Assembly: GCA_002297545.1 (NCBI GenBank)
Contig: DBLZ01000126.1
Location: forward strand, 1-37,304
DNA: 37,304 nucleotides
Origin: Prevotellaceae bacterium UBA711
Lineage (GTDB): Bacteria; Bacteroidota; Bacteroidia; Bacteroidales; Bacteroidaceae
Direction: 5' to 3'
Shown here: positions 25,105 through 33,883 of the stretch, piece by piece
How the letters are laid out: each line of letters opens with the position of its first letter
Numbering within the stretch: position 1 is the first letter of the stretch
Notes under the pieces: generated by a model
Database searches by the model: none
Seen by the model: the letters and a program-made list of their open reading frames with translations, nothing else
Told to the model about the DNA's origin: nothing
Position numbers and translations under genes: made by a program

Positions 25105-26424
25105 ATGTTGACATTAAAGCTGATTACCGAGGAGACCGAGCGCGTTATTGCCGGTCTCGAGAAGAAGCGTTTTGCCGGAGCGCGTGAGGCAATAAACGAA
25201 GTCATAGATATAGACAGACAACGCCGTGCTGCTCAGACCCAGCTTGACAGAAATCTTGCCGAGGCCAAGAAGCTGGCGGCCGAGATCGGCAGCCTGATGA
25301 AGCAGGGCAAGAAGGAGGAGGCTGAGCAAGCCAAGGCCGGTGTGGCCGCCCTGAAGAGCAAGAACGAGGCTCTGAAGACCGAGATGGAGACGGCCGAGAA
25401 AAGCATGGTGGACAAGTTGTGCCAGATACCCAACGTGCCTTACGATGAGGTGCCAGAGGGTTCTTGTGCCGAGGACAACTGGGTGGTGAAGTCCAATCTG
25501 AAGGAGTGTGTCATAGGCAAGGACACTGTAGGCAACTGGGATGCCAATCCTGTTGTCGAGACTGCACGCCTGCCGCACTGGGAACTGTGCAAGAAGTACA
25601 ACCTGATAGACTTCGACCTGGGCGTCAAGATAACAGGTGCCGGCTTCCCGGTGTATCGTGGCAAGGGTGCCAGATTGCAGCGTGCGTTGATTAACTTCTT
25701 CCTGGACGAAGCCCGCAAGAGCGGATACGAGGAGATAATGCCTCCCACAGTGGTAAATGCTGCCAGCGGCTACGGAACCGGCCAGCTTCCTGACAAGGAA
25801 GGGCAGATGTATCACTGCAATCTTGACGACCTGTATCTGATCCCCACGGCGGAGGTGCCCGTTACCAACATTTACCGTGACGTTATCATCGACGAGAAGG
25901 ATCTGCCCATAAAGAACTGTGCCTACACCCAGTGCTTCCGCCGCGAGGCCGGTTCCTATGGCAAGGATGTCCGTGGGCTGAACCGTCTGCACGAGTTCTC
26001 CAAGATAGAGATAGTCCGCATTGACACGCCCGAGCACTCTGCCGAAAGCCATCGCGAGATGCTGGAGCATGTTGAGGGCCTGCTGAAGAAACTGGAACTG
26101 CCTTACCGCATCCTGCGTCTCTGTGGCGGCGACCAGTCATTCACCAGTGCCATCTGCTATGACTTCGAGGTCTACAGCGAGGCACAGAAGCGCTGGCTGG
26201 AAGTAAGCTCCGTCAGCAACTTCGATACATACCAGGCCAACCGCCTGAAGTGTCGTGTGCGCCGCACTGCCGATAAGAAAACGGAGATAGCACACACGCT
26301 CAACGGCTCCGCCTTGGCATTGCCACGCATTGTGGCAGCCATCCTGGAGAACAACCAGACGGAGAACGGCATCCGTGTGCCGGCCGCACTGGTACCCTAC
26401 ATGGGATGTGATATCATAGACTAA
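25105..26424 (+). CDS. serS: Seryl-tRNA synthetase
   Basis: This complete 439-residue class II enzyme charges tRNA(Ser) with serine in the cytoplasm. The N-terminal 110 residues form the long antiparallel coiled-coil arm that grips the tRNA variable arm (EARKKLAAEIGSLMKQG-like, very Lys/Glu/Ala rich). The catalytic domain carries motif 2, FRREAGSYGKDVRGLNRLHE (from residue 278), and motif 3, GSALALPR (401-408), followed by AAILENNQTENGIRVPAALVPY-type C-terminal residues. The TAEVPVTNIYRD serine-site segment is present. It starts MLTLKLITEETERVI, as in Bacteroidales homologues, and leads an apparent operon: the NfnAB-like gene begins 11 nt after its stop. Confidence 0.97.
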   Translation: MLTLKLITEETERVIAGLEKKRFAGAREAINEVIDIDRQRRAAQTQLDRNLAEAKKLAAEIGSLMKQGKKEEAEQAKAGVAALKSKNEALKTEMETAEKSMVDKLCQIPNVPYDEVPEGSCAEDNWVVKSNLKECVIGKDTVGNWDANPVVETARLPHWELCKKYNLIDFDLGVKITGAGFPVYRGKGARLQRALINFFLDEARKSGYEEIMPPTVVNAASGYGTGQLPDKEGQMYHCNLDDLYLIPTAEVPVTNIYRDVIIDEKDLPIKNCAYTQCFRREAGSYGKDVRGLNRLHEFSKIEIVRIDTPEHSAESHREMLEHVEGLLKKLELPYRILRLCGGDQSFTSAICYDFEVYSEAQKRWLEVSSVSNFDTYQANRLKCRVRRTADKKTEIAHTLNGSALALPRIVAAILENNQTENGIRVPAALVPYMGCDIID

Positions 26425-26435
26425 GGATACAACGT

Positions 26436-28790
26436 ATGAACAAGATAGTAAGCAAGGTACAGTACAGCGAGAAGGTCTTTCGCCTGGAGGTGGAGGCTCC
26501 GTTGATAGCCAAGGCGCGCAAGGCCGGGCATTTCGTGATGGTCCGCATCGGAGACAAGGGCGAACGTATGCCTCTGACCATAGCCGGAGCAGACACGGAG
26601 AGGGGCACCATCACCTTGGTGGTGCAGAAGGTGGGCCTGTCTTCTACGCGCCTGTGCGATCTGAATGTGGGTGATGAGGTCACGGATATTGTAGGCCCTC
26701 TGGGCAAGGCTACGCATATAGAGAACTTCGGCACCGTACTGTGTGCAGGCGGTGGTGTGGGTACAGCACCCATGCTGCCAATAATACAGGCTTTGAAGGC
26801 TGCCGGCAACAGGGTGATAAGCGTCATTGCAGGCCGCAGCAAGGATCTGATAATTCTGGAGGACGAGGTACGTGCCGCGTCCGATGAAGTGATAATAATG
26901 ACCGACGACGGTTCCTATGGCCAAAAAGGCGTGGTGACTGTCGGTATGGAGGAGGTCATCAAGCGCGAGAAGGTGGACAAGTGCTTTGCCATCGGCCCCG
27001 CAATAATGATGAAGTTCTGCTGTCTGCTGACCAAGAAGTATGACATCCCCACGGACGTGTCCCTCAACACAATCATGGTGGACGGTACTGGCATGTGCGG
27101 TGCATGCCGCATCACGGTGGACGGCAAGACTCGTTTCGTCTGTGTGGACGGTCCGGAGTTTGACGGTCACAAGGTGGACTTCGACGAGATGCTGAAGCGT
27201 GCAGGCTCGTTCCGCCGCGTAGAGCAGGAGGAGATGAGCCATTTGGGTGCCCCGTTGCACAGTCAGACTGAAGCTTGCGCCATTGCAGACGAACTGTTGT
27301 CTCGCGAGGCGAAGGACATGGATACGACCACTCCCATGGAGGAATTGCTCGATCGAAAGGCCGAATGGCGCGAGGTTCTGCGCAAGACGATGAAGCCTAA
27401 GGAGCGTACTCTTATCGAGCGTGTCATCATGCCCGAGTTGGATCCTGTATATCGTGCCACCACCCGTACCGAGGAGGTCAACAAGGGATTGACACGCGAG
27501 CAGGCCATAACCGAGGCAAAGCGTTGTCTGGACTGCGCCAATCCCACATGTATGCAGGGCTGTCCCGTGAGCATCAATATACCGTCGTTCATCAAGAATA
27601 TCGAGCGTGGCGAGTTTTTGGACGCTGCGCGTGTGCTGAAGAATACCTCGGCCCTGCCCGCCGTTTGTGGCCGTGTATGCCCTCAGGAGAAGCAGTGCGA
27701 GAGTCAGTGCATGCACGTCAAGATGGGGCACCAGGCCGTGGCTATAGGCTATCTTGAGCGTTTTGCTGCTGACTTTGAGCGTGAAAGCGGTTGCATATCC
27801 CTGCCCAAGGTGGCAGCTCCAAACGGAAAGAAAATTGCCGTCATCGGTTCGGGGCCTGCCGGATTGAGCTTTGCCGGCGACATGGCCAAGTTAGGATATG
27901 ACGTGACGGTGTACGAGGCGTTGCACGAGATAGGCGGTGTGCTGAAGTACGGCATTCCCGAGTTCCGTCTGCCCAACAAGATAGTGGACGTGGAGATAGA
28001 CAACCTTGGTAAGATGGGAGTGAACTTTGTCAAGGACTGCATTGTGGGCAAGACCATAGCTGTGAAGGACCTTGAGGCCAAGGGCTATGCCGGTATATTC
28101 GTAGGCTCCGGTGCGGGCCTGCCAAACTTCATGAACATACCTGGCGAGAACTTTGTCAACATCATGTCGTCCAACGAGTACTTGACCCGTGTGAACCTGA
28201 TGGACGCTTCCAACCCCGAGACAGATACGCCCATCAATCCTGCCAAACGGGTTATGGTAGTTGGTGGCGGCAATACGGCGATGGATTCATGCCGAACAGC
28301 CAAGCGCCTGGGTGCCGAGAAGGTATATATCGTGTACCGTCGTTCCGAGGCCGAGATGCCGGCTCGTCTGGAGGAGGTCAAGCACGCCAAGGAGGAGGGC
28401 ATAGAGTTCCTCACCCTGCACAACCCTGTGGAATATCTTGCAGATGAGGCCGGTGCCGTACGTGCCGTAGTATTGCAGAAAATGGAACTTGGCGAGCCGG
28501 ATGCTTCTGGCCGCCGTTCTCCGCAACCCATTCCCGGGGCTACGCTCACATTGGACATTGACGAGGCCATCGTTGCCGTGGGCGTTTCGCCCAACCCCAT
28601 CGTGCCGACGTCTATAGAGGGTCTGGAACTCGGTCGCAAGAACACCATTGTGGTGGGCGACAACATGCAGACCAACCTGCCTACCATATTTGCCGGTGGC
28701 GACATAGTACGTGGCGGCGCCACCGTCATACTGGCTATGGGTGATGGCCGTAGGGCTGCACAGGCCATGCATGAGTACTTGTCTAAGTGA
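26436..28790 (+). CDS. Fused NfnA-NfnB-like flavoprotein (DHODB electron-transfer/GltD-type)
   Basis: This 784-residue protein joins two flavoenzymes. Residues 1-280 resemble the NAD-binding electron-transfer subunit of dihydroorotate dehydrogenase B: RMPLTIAGAD for FAD, CAGGGVGTAPM for NAD, and a [2Fe-2S] site with Cys221, Cys224 and Cys236 where the usual first Cys is Asp216. The rest resembles glutamate synthase small subunit: [4Fe-4S] motifs CLDCANPTCMQGCP (about 363-376) and CGRVCPQEKQCESQC (411-425), FAD site VIGSGPAGLS, and NADPH site VVGGGNTAMDS. Separate homologous subunits form NfnAB, the electron-bifurcating NADH-dependent reduced ferredoxin:NADP oxidoreductase, whose small subunit has an Asp ligand. 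That is the likely role; databases often name it a bifunctional DHOD/GltD. No glutamate synthase large subunit or pyrD is adjacent. Confidence 0.85.
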   Translation: MNKIVSKVQYSEKVFRLEVEAPLIAKARKAGHFVMVRIGDKGERMPLTIAGADTERGTITLVVQKVGLSSTRLCDLNVGDEVTDIVGPLGKATHIENFGTVLCAGGGVGTAPMLPIIQALKAAGNRVISVIAGRSKDLIILEDEVRAASDEVIIMTDDGSYGQKGVVTVGMEEVIKREKVDKCFAIGPAIMMKFCCLLTKKYDIPTDVSLNTIMVDGTGMCGACRITVDGKTRFVCVDGPEFDGHKVDFDEMLKRAGSFRRVEQEEMSHLGAPLHSQTEACAIADELLSREAKDMDTTTPMEELLDRKAEWREVLRKTMKPKERTLIERVIMPELDPVYRATTRTEEVNKGLTREQAITEAKRCLDCANPTCMQGCPVSINIPSFIKNIERGEFLDAARVLKNTSALPAVCGRVCPQEKQCESQCMHVKMGHQAVAIGYLERFAADFERESGCISLPKVAAPNGKKIAVIGSGPAGLSFAGDMAKLGYDVTVYEALHEIGGVLKYGIPEFRLPNKIVDVEIDNLGKMGVNFVKDCIVGKTIAVKDLEAKGYAGIFVGSGAGLPNFMNIPGENFVNIMSSNEYLTRVNLMDASNPETDTPINPAKRVMVVGGGNTAMDSCRTAKRLGAEKVYIVYRRSEAEMPARLEEVKHAKEEGIEFLTLHNPVEYLADEAGAVRAVVLQKMELGEPDASGRRSPQPIPGATLTLDIDEAIVAVGVSPNPIVPTSIEGLELGRKNTIVVGDNMQTNLPTIFAGGDIVRGGATVILAMGDGRRAAQAMHEYLSK

Positions 28791-28806
28791 TACCTCAGAC
28801 CGTGGT

Positions 28807-29958
28807 ATGAGAAAAGCAGTTATACTCTTGCTCGTAGCCCTCATTTCGCTGAGTGCATCCGCGCAGCGCAGGAGGCGTGTGAAGACTCCTCCGCCACCCA
28901 CGCCAGAGGAACTGGCCGAACAGGCACGTCTGGACAGGTACGAACACAAGTTGCAGGTCATCGAGCGTGTGACATTTATTGACTCGGTGCTGCTTGCAAA
29001 AAAGGAGGTGATGAATGTCCTGTCGCTGGGAAGCGAGAATGGCAGCGTGCATACATACGCCAATTTCTTCGGCAGCATTGACCGCGATACCATGGATTGT
29101 GCGTTGTTCCGTTCTCAACTGGGCGATAAAACCATCTATGCCCGTCCCGGCAATGACTCGATATTGCATCTGTATGCCAGCGAGATGATAGAGGGGAAAT
29201 GGACGCCTCCGACGCTGTTGCCCGGGTTGAATGATACCGTGGATCAGAACTATCCGTTCATGTTGTCTGATGGTGTCACTCTGTTCTATGCTTCAAAGGA
29301 CGAGTCGGGTCTTGGGGGATACGACATATATATGACACGATGGGATGCCGACGAGCAGAGCTTTCTGAAGCCAGAGAACATAGGCATGCCCTTTAACTCC
29401 GAAGGCAATGATTATCTGTATGTGGTGGACGAGTTCAACCAACTTGGATGGTTCGTCACGGATCGCGGGCAGTCGGAGGACAGTGTCTGCATGTATTGCT
29501 TCATTCCCAACGAGACACGTCGCATATACAATGCAAATGAACTGGGGCGCGATACCTTGGTGGCATTGGCCAACATCAATAGCATACGTGATACCTGGAC
29601 GGATGTTGCGGCCGTAAGCGCCGCCAGGGACAGGCTGGATGCTGTCAGAAATCAAGCCAGGAAGACCCGTCAGTCCGACTTCTATTTCGTTGTGAACGAC
29701 AGGATAGTCTATACGAGTTTTTCCCAGTTCAGACATAAAGAAAGTATAGACCTTGTGGTGCAGTGGCTTGCAAAGACTAAGGACAAGGACACAGTCTCCA
29801 AGCAACTGGAGGCAAAGCGAAGGCAGTACCTCTCTGCCGATGCCTCCGTCAGGGCTGCGCTGCAGCCCGAGATATTGGCATTGGAACAGCAATACGAACA
29901 GCTTATTCCAGCCATCAGCCTCTTGGAGAAAGAGATACGTGTCTACGAACAGCGGTAG
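28807..29958 (+). CDS. Secreted PD40/WD40-like beta-propeller protein
   Basis: This 383-residue exported protein has a signal peptide (MRKAVILLLVALISLSASAQ), a proline-rich basic linker (RRRRVKTPPPPTPEEL), and a propeller-like middle with the PD40 signature FMLSDGVTLFYASKDESGLGG-type blade and GGYDIYMTRWD. A second blade-like part has GWFVTDRGQSEDSVCMYCFIP. The last 60 residues are predicted helical and coiled-coil-like (KQLEAKRRQYLSADASVRAAL...EQQYEQLIPAISLLEKEIRVYEQ). It starts 16 nt after the Nfn-like gene and probably ends that operon. Such proteins occur in Bacteroidetes envelopes, some linked to the type IX machinery, but this one lacks an OmpA-like domain. An earlier in-frame ATG at 28711 overlaps the preceding gene and spoils the signal peptide. 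Function unknown. Confidence 0.75.
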   Translation: MRKAVILLLVALISLSASAQRRRRVKTPPPPTPEELAEQARLDRYEHKLQVIERVTFIDSVLLAKKEVMNVLSLGSENGSVHTYANFFGSIDRDTMDCALFRSQLGDKTIYARPGNDSILHLYASEMIEGKWTPPTLLPGLNDTVDQNYPFMLSDGVTLFYASKDESGLGGYDIYMTRWDADEQSFLKPENIGMPFNSEGNDYLYVVDEFNQLGWFVTDRGQSEDSVCMYCFIPNETRRIYNANELGRDTLVALANINSIRDTWTDVAAVSAARDRLDAVRNQARKTRQSDFYFVVNDRIVYTSFSQFRHKESIDLVVQWLAKTKDKDTVSKQLEAKRRQYLSADASVRAALQPEILALEQQYEQLIPAISLLEKEIRVYEQR

Positions 29959-29992
29959 GCCCGGAGTCTCTGCATTCCGTTCCGCACAATGC

Positions 29993-30040
29993 GCTCCCCC
30001 GATAAGCCGATTTATGGCTTGCCGGGGGAGCCGTGTTTTT
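29993..30040 (+). terminator. Intrinsic terminator after the serS operon
   Basis: GCTCCCCCG (29993-30001) pairs with CGGGGGAGC (30023-30031), and the inside adds AAGCC with GGCTT. Five T at 30036-30040 follow. It lies 35 nt after the PD40 gene. Confidence 0.88.
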
Positions 30041-30251
30041 CATGCGCACTATGTCGTTCCGAGATCGTGTGGCGCCACCTTCCTGTGGCGAGGTGATACT
30101 AAGCTTTCGACCATGTGCCGGGCGGAGCCTTCAGGGCCGCCATTCATAGACAGACAGCTACCGGGGAGGCAGGCGCGTAGCACAATTCTCGGGACAATAT
30201 GGCGATGAAGTCATTTTATGACGTCCGGAGACAAATAATCGCCCGCTTCGT
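30041..30251. other. Gene-free stretch before map
   Basis: Between the terminator and the map promoter I see no gene, repeat or clear motif except a 10-bp palindrome GTGGCGCCAC near 30070. Base composition is like the surroundings. Confidence 0.6.
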
Positions 30252-30282
30252 TTTGCTATCCCCACGCTTATTCGTAACTTTG
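30252..30282 (+). promoter_or_regulatory. map-tsaD promoter, both elements present
   Basis: TTTG (30252-30255) is followed after 19 nt by TAACTTTG (30275-30282), a full match to the Bacteroides -33/-7 pattern. The predicted leader before the GTG at 30311 is about 25 nt. Confidence 0.82.
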
Positions 30283-30310
30283 TACGTGGAATCATTCAAT
30301 CTATAGTATA

Positions 30311-31180
30311 GTGGCTAAGAATAAGATAATAGAGAATTGGACGCTGCTTCCTGGCGCAGAGCCTACGGAAATGGACATTCGCATCATGGAGTATCAGAAC
30401 CGTGGTAAGTTGTGTCCCCGGCGTGAACTGATCAAGACTCCGGAGCAGATAGAAGGGATACGTCGTGCCGGCATGCTGAATACAGCCGTGCTGGACGAGG
30501 TGGCCGACCGAATTCGCGAGGGAATGTCTACCGAGGATATCAACCGCATAGTGCATGACTTCACCGTGAAGCATGGCGGAGTTCCGGCTCCCCTTAACTA
30601 TGAGGGCTTCCCCAAATCGTGCTGTACCAGTATCAACGAGGTAGTGTGCCATGGCATTCCTTCCGAGGACGTCATCCTGGAGGAAGGAGACATCATCAAT
30701 GTGGACTGTACCACCATACTTGACGGATACTATGCCGATGCAAGCAGAATGTTTGTCATAGGCAAGACCTCCGAACGCCGTCAACGACTGGTGGATGTGG
30801 CATGGGAGTGCCTGAAGATAGGAGAGAGGGTGTGCTCCGAACCGTATGTCTTCGTGGGTGATATAGGCAATGCCATACAGAAGCATGCACATGCCAATGG
30901 TTTCAGTGTGGTGCGTGACCTGTGTGGCCACGGCGTGGGTTGCCAGTTCCACGAGGATCCCGACATAGAGCACTATGGGCATAAGGGGACCGGCATGCTC
31001 TTGGTGCCAGGCATGACATTCACCATAGAGCCTATGATCAACACGGGCAGCTGGCGTGTGTTCCTGGATGAAGGCGATCCGTATGGCTGGGAGATAATAA
31101 CCGAGGACGAGTTACCCAGTGCCCAGTGGGAGCACACCTATCTGATGACGGAGCACGGGGTGGAGATACTTACCCATTGA
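30311..31180 (+). CDS. map: Type I methionine aminopeptidase
   Basis: This 289-residue enzyme removes the initiator methionine from new proteins. The five metal ligands are in place: Asp132 (NVDCT), Asp143 (YYADAS), His207 (CGHGVG), Glu240 (FTIEPM) and Glu274 (QWEHT); the 11-residue spacing of the two Asp is canonical. The start codon is GTG, the only reasonable start after the promoter at 30252-30282, giving MAKNKIIENWTLLPGAEPTEMDIRIMEYQNRGKLCPRRELIK-like N-terminal sequence. This leader of about 35 residues precedes the catalytic core, making it longer than the 264-residue E. coli enzyme. It begins an operon with tsaD (31 nt gap) and the C10 protease. Many Bacteroidales carry another map near ribosomal genes, so this may be one of two. 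Confidence 0.93.
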   Translation: MAKNKIIENWTLLPGAEPTEMDIRIMEYQNRGKLCPRRELIKTPEQIEGIRRAGMLNTAVLDEVADRIREGMSTEDINRIVHDFTVKHGGVPAPLNYEGFPKSCCTSINEVVCHGIPSEDVILEEGDIINVDCTTILDGYYADASRMFVIGKTSERRQRLVDVAWECLKIGERVCSEPYVFVGDIGNAIQKHAHANGFSVVRDLCGHGVGCQFHEDPDIEHYGHKGTGMLLVPGMTFTIEPMINTGSWRVFLDEGDPYGWEIITEDELPSAQWEHTYLMTEHGVEILTH

Positions 31181-31211
31181 TGCTTATTAACATGACCCAA
31201 AAGACATTCAC

Positions 31212-32225
31212 ATGATAATACTTGGAATAGAATCCTCCTGCGACGATACCAGTGCAGCGGTAATGAAGGATGGCATATTGTTGTCCAACGTGACGGCCTC
31301 CCAGGCTGTGCACGAGGCATACGGCGGTGTGGTACCGGAACTGGCCAGCCGCGCCCATCAACAGAACATCGTTCCTGTGGTGGATCAGGCGCTGAAACGT
31401 GCCGGAGTGGACCGTGAGCAGCTTTCGGCTATAGCCTTTACACGTGGTCCCGGACTGATGGGCTCCCTGCTCGTTGGTGTAAGTTTCGCCAAGGGGCTGG
31501 CGGCCGGCCTGAACATACCAATGATAGAGGTCAATCACCTTCAGGGACATGTGCTGGCTCATTTTGTACGTGAGGCGGGCGATGAACACGCCGTTCCGCC
31601 GTTTCCGTTCCTGTGTCTGTTGGTGAGCGGAGGCAACAGCCAGATAATCCTGGTGCGTGCATACAATGATATGGAAATCATAGGCAAGACAATTGACGAT
31701 GCCGCAGGCGAGGCCATGGACAAGTGTTCCAAGGTAATGGGCATGGGGTATCCCGGTGGTCCCATCATAGACCGCCTGGCACGCAAGGGTAATCCTCATG
31801 CCTACCAGTTTGCCCGCCCGCAGATACCGGACTATGATTATTCCTTCTCGGGACTGAAGACATCATTCCTTTACAACCTGAGGGAATGGGTGAAGGAGGA
31901 CCCTGACTTTGTGGAGCATCACAAGGAGGACCTGGCGGCATCGCTGGAATACACCGTGGTGGACATCCTGATGAAGAAGTTGCGCAAGGCTGCCAAGGAC
32001 CTGGGCATAAAGCACGTTGCCGTGGCGGGCGGAGTGAGTGCCAACACCGGCTTGCGCAACGCTTTCCTTGACCATGCCAAGCGATACGGCTGGACGGTGT
32101 ATATCCCCAAGTTTGGCTACACTACGGACAATGCGGCCATGATAGCCATGGTCGGTCATTTCAAGTATCAGGATCGTGACTTCTGTCCTATGGATAAGCC
32201 TGCCTATTCACGTGTAGACATATAA
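31212..32225 (+). CDS. tsaD: tRNA N6-adenosine threonylcarbamoyltransferase
   Basis: This complete 337-residue protein is TsaD (Gcp/YgjD), which with TsaB and TsaE transfers the threonylcarbamoyl group to A37 of ANN-decoding tRNAs. It opens MIILGIESSCDDTSAAVMKDG, the standard family start. It has the metal-binding HxxxH (His109, His113 in NHLQGH), TRGPGLMGSLLVG, LVSGGNSQIILV, IDDAAGEAMDK, GYPGGPIIDRLA, SFSGLKTSFLY, VAGGVSANTGLR and the C-terminal YTTDNAAMIAMVGH. It follows map after 31 nt and precedes the C10 protease by 4 nt, indicating cotranscription. tsaB and tsaE are not in the window. Confidence 0.97.
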   Translation: MIILGIESSCDDTSAAVMKDGILLSNVTASQAVHEAYGGVVPELASRAHQQNIVPVVDQALKRAGVDREQLSAIAFTRGPGLMGSLLVGVSFAKGLAAGLNIPMIEVNHLQGHVLAHFVREAGDEHAVPPFPFLCLLVSGGNSQIILVRAYNDMEIIGKTIDDAAGEAMDKCSKVMGMGYPGGPIIDRLARKGNPHAYQFARPQIPDYDYSFSGLKTSFLYNLREWVKEDPDFVEHHKEDLAASLEYTVVDILMKKLRKAAKDLGIKHVAVAGGVSANTGLRNAFLDHAKRYGWTVYIPKFGYTTDNAAMIAMVGHFKYQDRDFCPMDKPAYSRVDI

Positions 32226-32229
32226 TGGT

Positions 32230-33819
32230 ATGATGGGTATGAAACGTTGTGGCCTTGTGACCTTGCTGTTGTGCGCTTCGGCTATCTGCGCTGTGTCACA
32301 GCCTCGCCACGCTCATGCGGTGGCCCCCTTGTTGAAAACCATGCGTGTGCAGAGCGCACCGTACAATGCTTCGTGCCCCTACTATGATTATGGCGATTCG
32401 GTCAGTTCGCAACGTTGCCTGGTTGGATGTGTGGCCACGTCCATAGAGCAGTTGCTCAGCTATTATCGCTACCCCGATGCTCTTGCCGACAGCATCTCCG
32501 GATGGGAGACAAAGAACTATGCCCTTGCCACCGTGCCTGCAGGCAGTAAGGTCAATTGGGATGATGTGGCAGACCTCAGTCTGTGGTGCGGCATGATAGT
32601 GAAGATGAACTACACGCCGGATGCCAGCTCCTCCTCGTTATCGAGGGCTGAGGAGCCTCTGAAGCGTGTCTTCGGCTACAAGACGGCCAAAATACTGGAC
32701 CGCGGAATGTACACATACGATGACTGGCACCGTATCCTGCAGGCCGAACTGATGGCCGGCCGTCCTGTGGCATACGTAGGGTATAGCAATGTCATGCGCG
32801 CCCATGCTTTCAATATAGACGGGGTGGATGAGAATGGATTATATCATTGCAACTGGGGTGAAGGCGAGGGACATGACGGCTATTTCGACCTCGACCACCT
32901 GTCACAGTTGCAGCCACACTACGATGCTACTGACTGGGGACGCATGGTGGGGTGTCATGCTAACGAATATATGCTTGTGTTGCATCCGGATAGCGTGACA
33001 GATGCATTTGACCCCGACACATTGGATGACTATGCTCATGCCGTGAGGGTGGAGGATGTTACATTCCGCAGAACCATAACCAACAGGGAATATACGCTTA
33101 CTGACGTAACGCTGACCAACTTGTCGACCGATACGCTGTATCATACATACGAAATAATGCAAAATGCGCCGTCCGATACGGCACTGATGGAGCAGGGCAG
33201 GGCAGTATCCTTGTCCGCCGTGAAACTATTGCCTGGCGAGACGCGCACACAGACAGTTGCCGTGCACTATACGGCCACGAAGGGACGTTGGTTGGTGAGC
33301 GTGACTTTTGACGGCGTGGAGCCGGCATTCACCAAGGAGGTGGATGTAGAGCCGGCTGTCGGAGACAAGCTTTCTGTGCCTGAGGTGGCAAGTATCTCCT
33401 TTCCAGAGAAGGGTACAGCCCGCATAGTCCTGAAAATACATAATGCGGCAGAAACCGGGGTGTCCGGGCAGATGCTATATTTCAGACTGTATCAGGCTGG
33501 CTCAAAGACCTCGTGCTCAATGGACTATCGCTTCCTGAATCTGCCGGCGGGTGACGTGGTACAAGACACGCTGATGTTCCGTCATCTGGTGCCGGAGTCC
33601 ACATATTCCTTGCGCATAGGTGGATGGAGTTCGACTATGTATTCCGTGGATTTCATTGTGCCAAAGGATGAAACTGGTATTGCGGATGTATGGGACGGTA
33701 CTGGAAATGGTGGTGAGGCTGATGGCGGTATATGGTATGACATGAGCGGTCGTGTGGTATGCCCGCTTCGCAAGGGTGGTATATACATAAAGGATGGCAA
33801 GAAGGTGGTGATTCCTTGA
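32230..33819 (+). CDS. Secreted C10-family (streptopain-like) cysteine protease without propeptide
   Basis: This 529-residue protein has a signal peptide (ending AVSQ) followed directly by the mature C10 fold: PLLKTMRVQSAPYNASCPYY, then GCVATSIEQLLSYY with catalytic Cys67 and AHAFNIDGVDENGLYHCNWG with catalytic His192. Family members such as SpeB carry a long inhibitory propeptide between signal and mature domain; here only about 10 residues lie there. The usual NWGWGG is NWGEGEG. Residues from about 275 to 480 look like one or two Ig-like beta domains. The tail, GIADV to GIYIKDGKKVVIP, matches the tail type of the GH20 at 8369. Nearby in-frame ATGs at 32233 and 32239 are alternatives; MKRCGLVTLLLC at 32239 gives the cleanest signal peptide. 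It follows tsaD by 4 nt. Confidence 0.83.
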   Translation: MMGMKRCGLVTLLLCASAICAVSQPRHAHAVAPLLKTMRVQSAPYNASCPYYDYGDSVSSQRCLVGCVATSIEQLLSYYRYPDALADSISGWETKNYALATVPAGSKVNWDDVADLSLWCGMIVKMNYTPDASSSSLSRAEEPLKRVFGYKTAKILDRGMYTYDDWHRILQAELMAGRPVAYVGYSNVMRAHAFNIDGVDENGLYHCNWGEGEGHDGYFDLDHLSQLQPHYDATDWGRMVGCHANEYMLVLHPDSVTDAFDPDTLDDYAHAVRVEDVTFRRTITNREYTLTDVTLTNLSTDTLYHTYEIMQNAPSDTALMEQGRAVSLSAVKLLPGETRTQTVAVHYTATKGRWLVSVTFDGVEPAFTKEVDVEPAVGDKLSVPEVASISFPEKGTARIVLKIHNAAETGVSGQMLYFRLYQAGSKTSCSMDYRFLNLPAGDVVQDTLMFRHLVPESTYSLRIGGWSSTMYSVDFIVPKDETGIADVWDGTGNGGEADGGIWYDMSGRVVCPLRKGGIYIKDGKKVVIP

Positions 33820-33835
33820 TGCCATCATGTCGTTT

Positions 33836-33861
33836 GTTCCTGTCGTGTTGGTTACAGGAAC
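33836..33861. terminator. Hairpin between the convergent C10 protease and TPR genes
   Basis: GTTCCTGT (33836-33843) pairs with ACAGGAAC (33854-33861) around a 10-nt loop in the 64-nt gap between two converging genes. No long T-run follows on either strand. Confidence 0.6.
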
Positions 33862-33883
33862 TGTATTGTACTGTGTGATGCCG

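Noticed and set aside
26421..27731. Antisense ORF (436 codons) inside the NfnAB-like gene
   Set aside because: Opposite conserved iron-sulfur and flavin motifs; rich in His and Leu as expected of a shadow frame.
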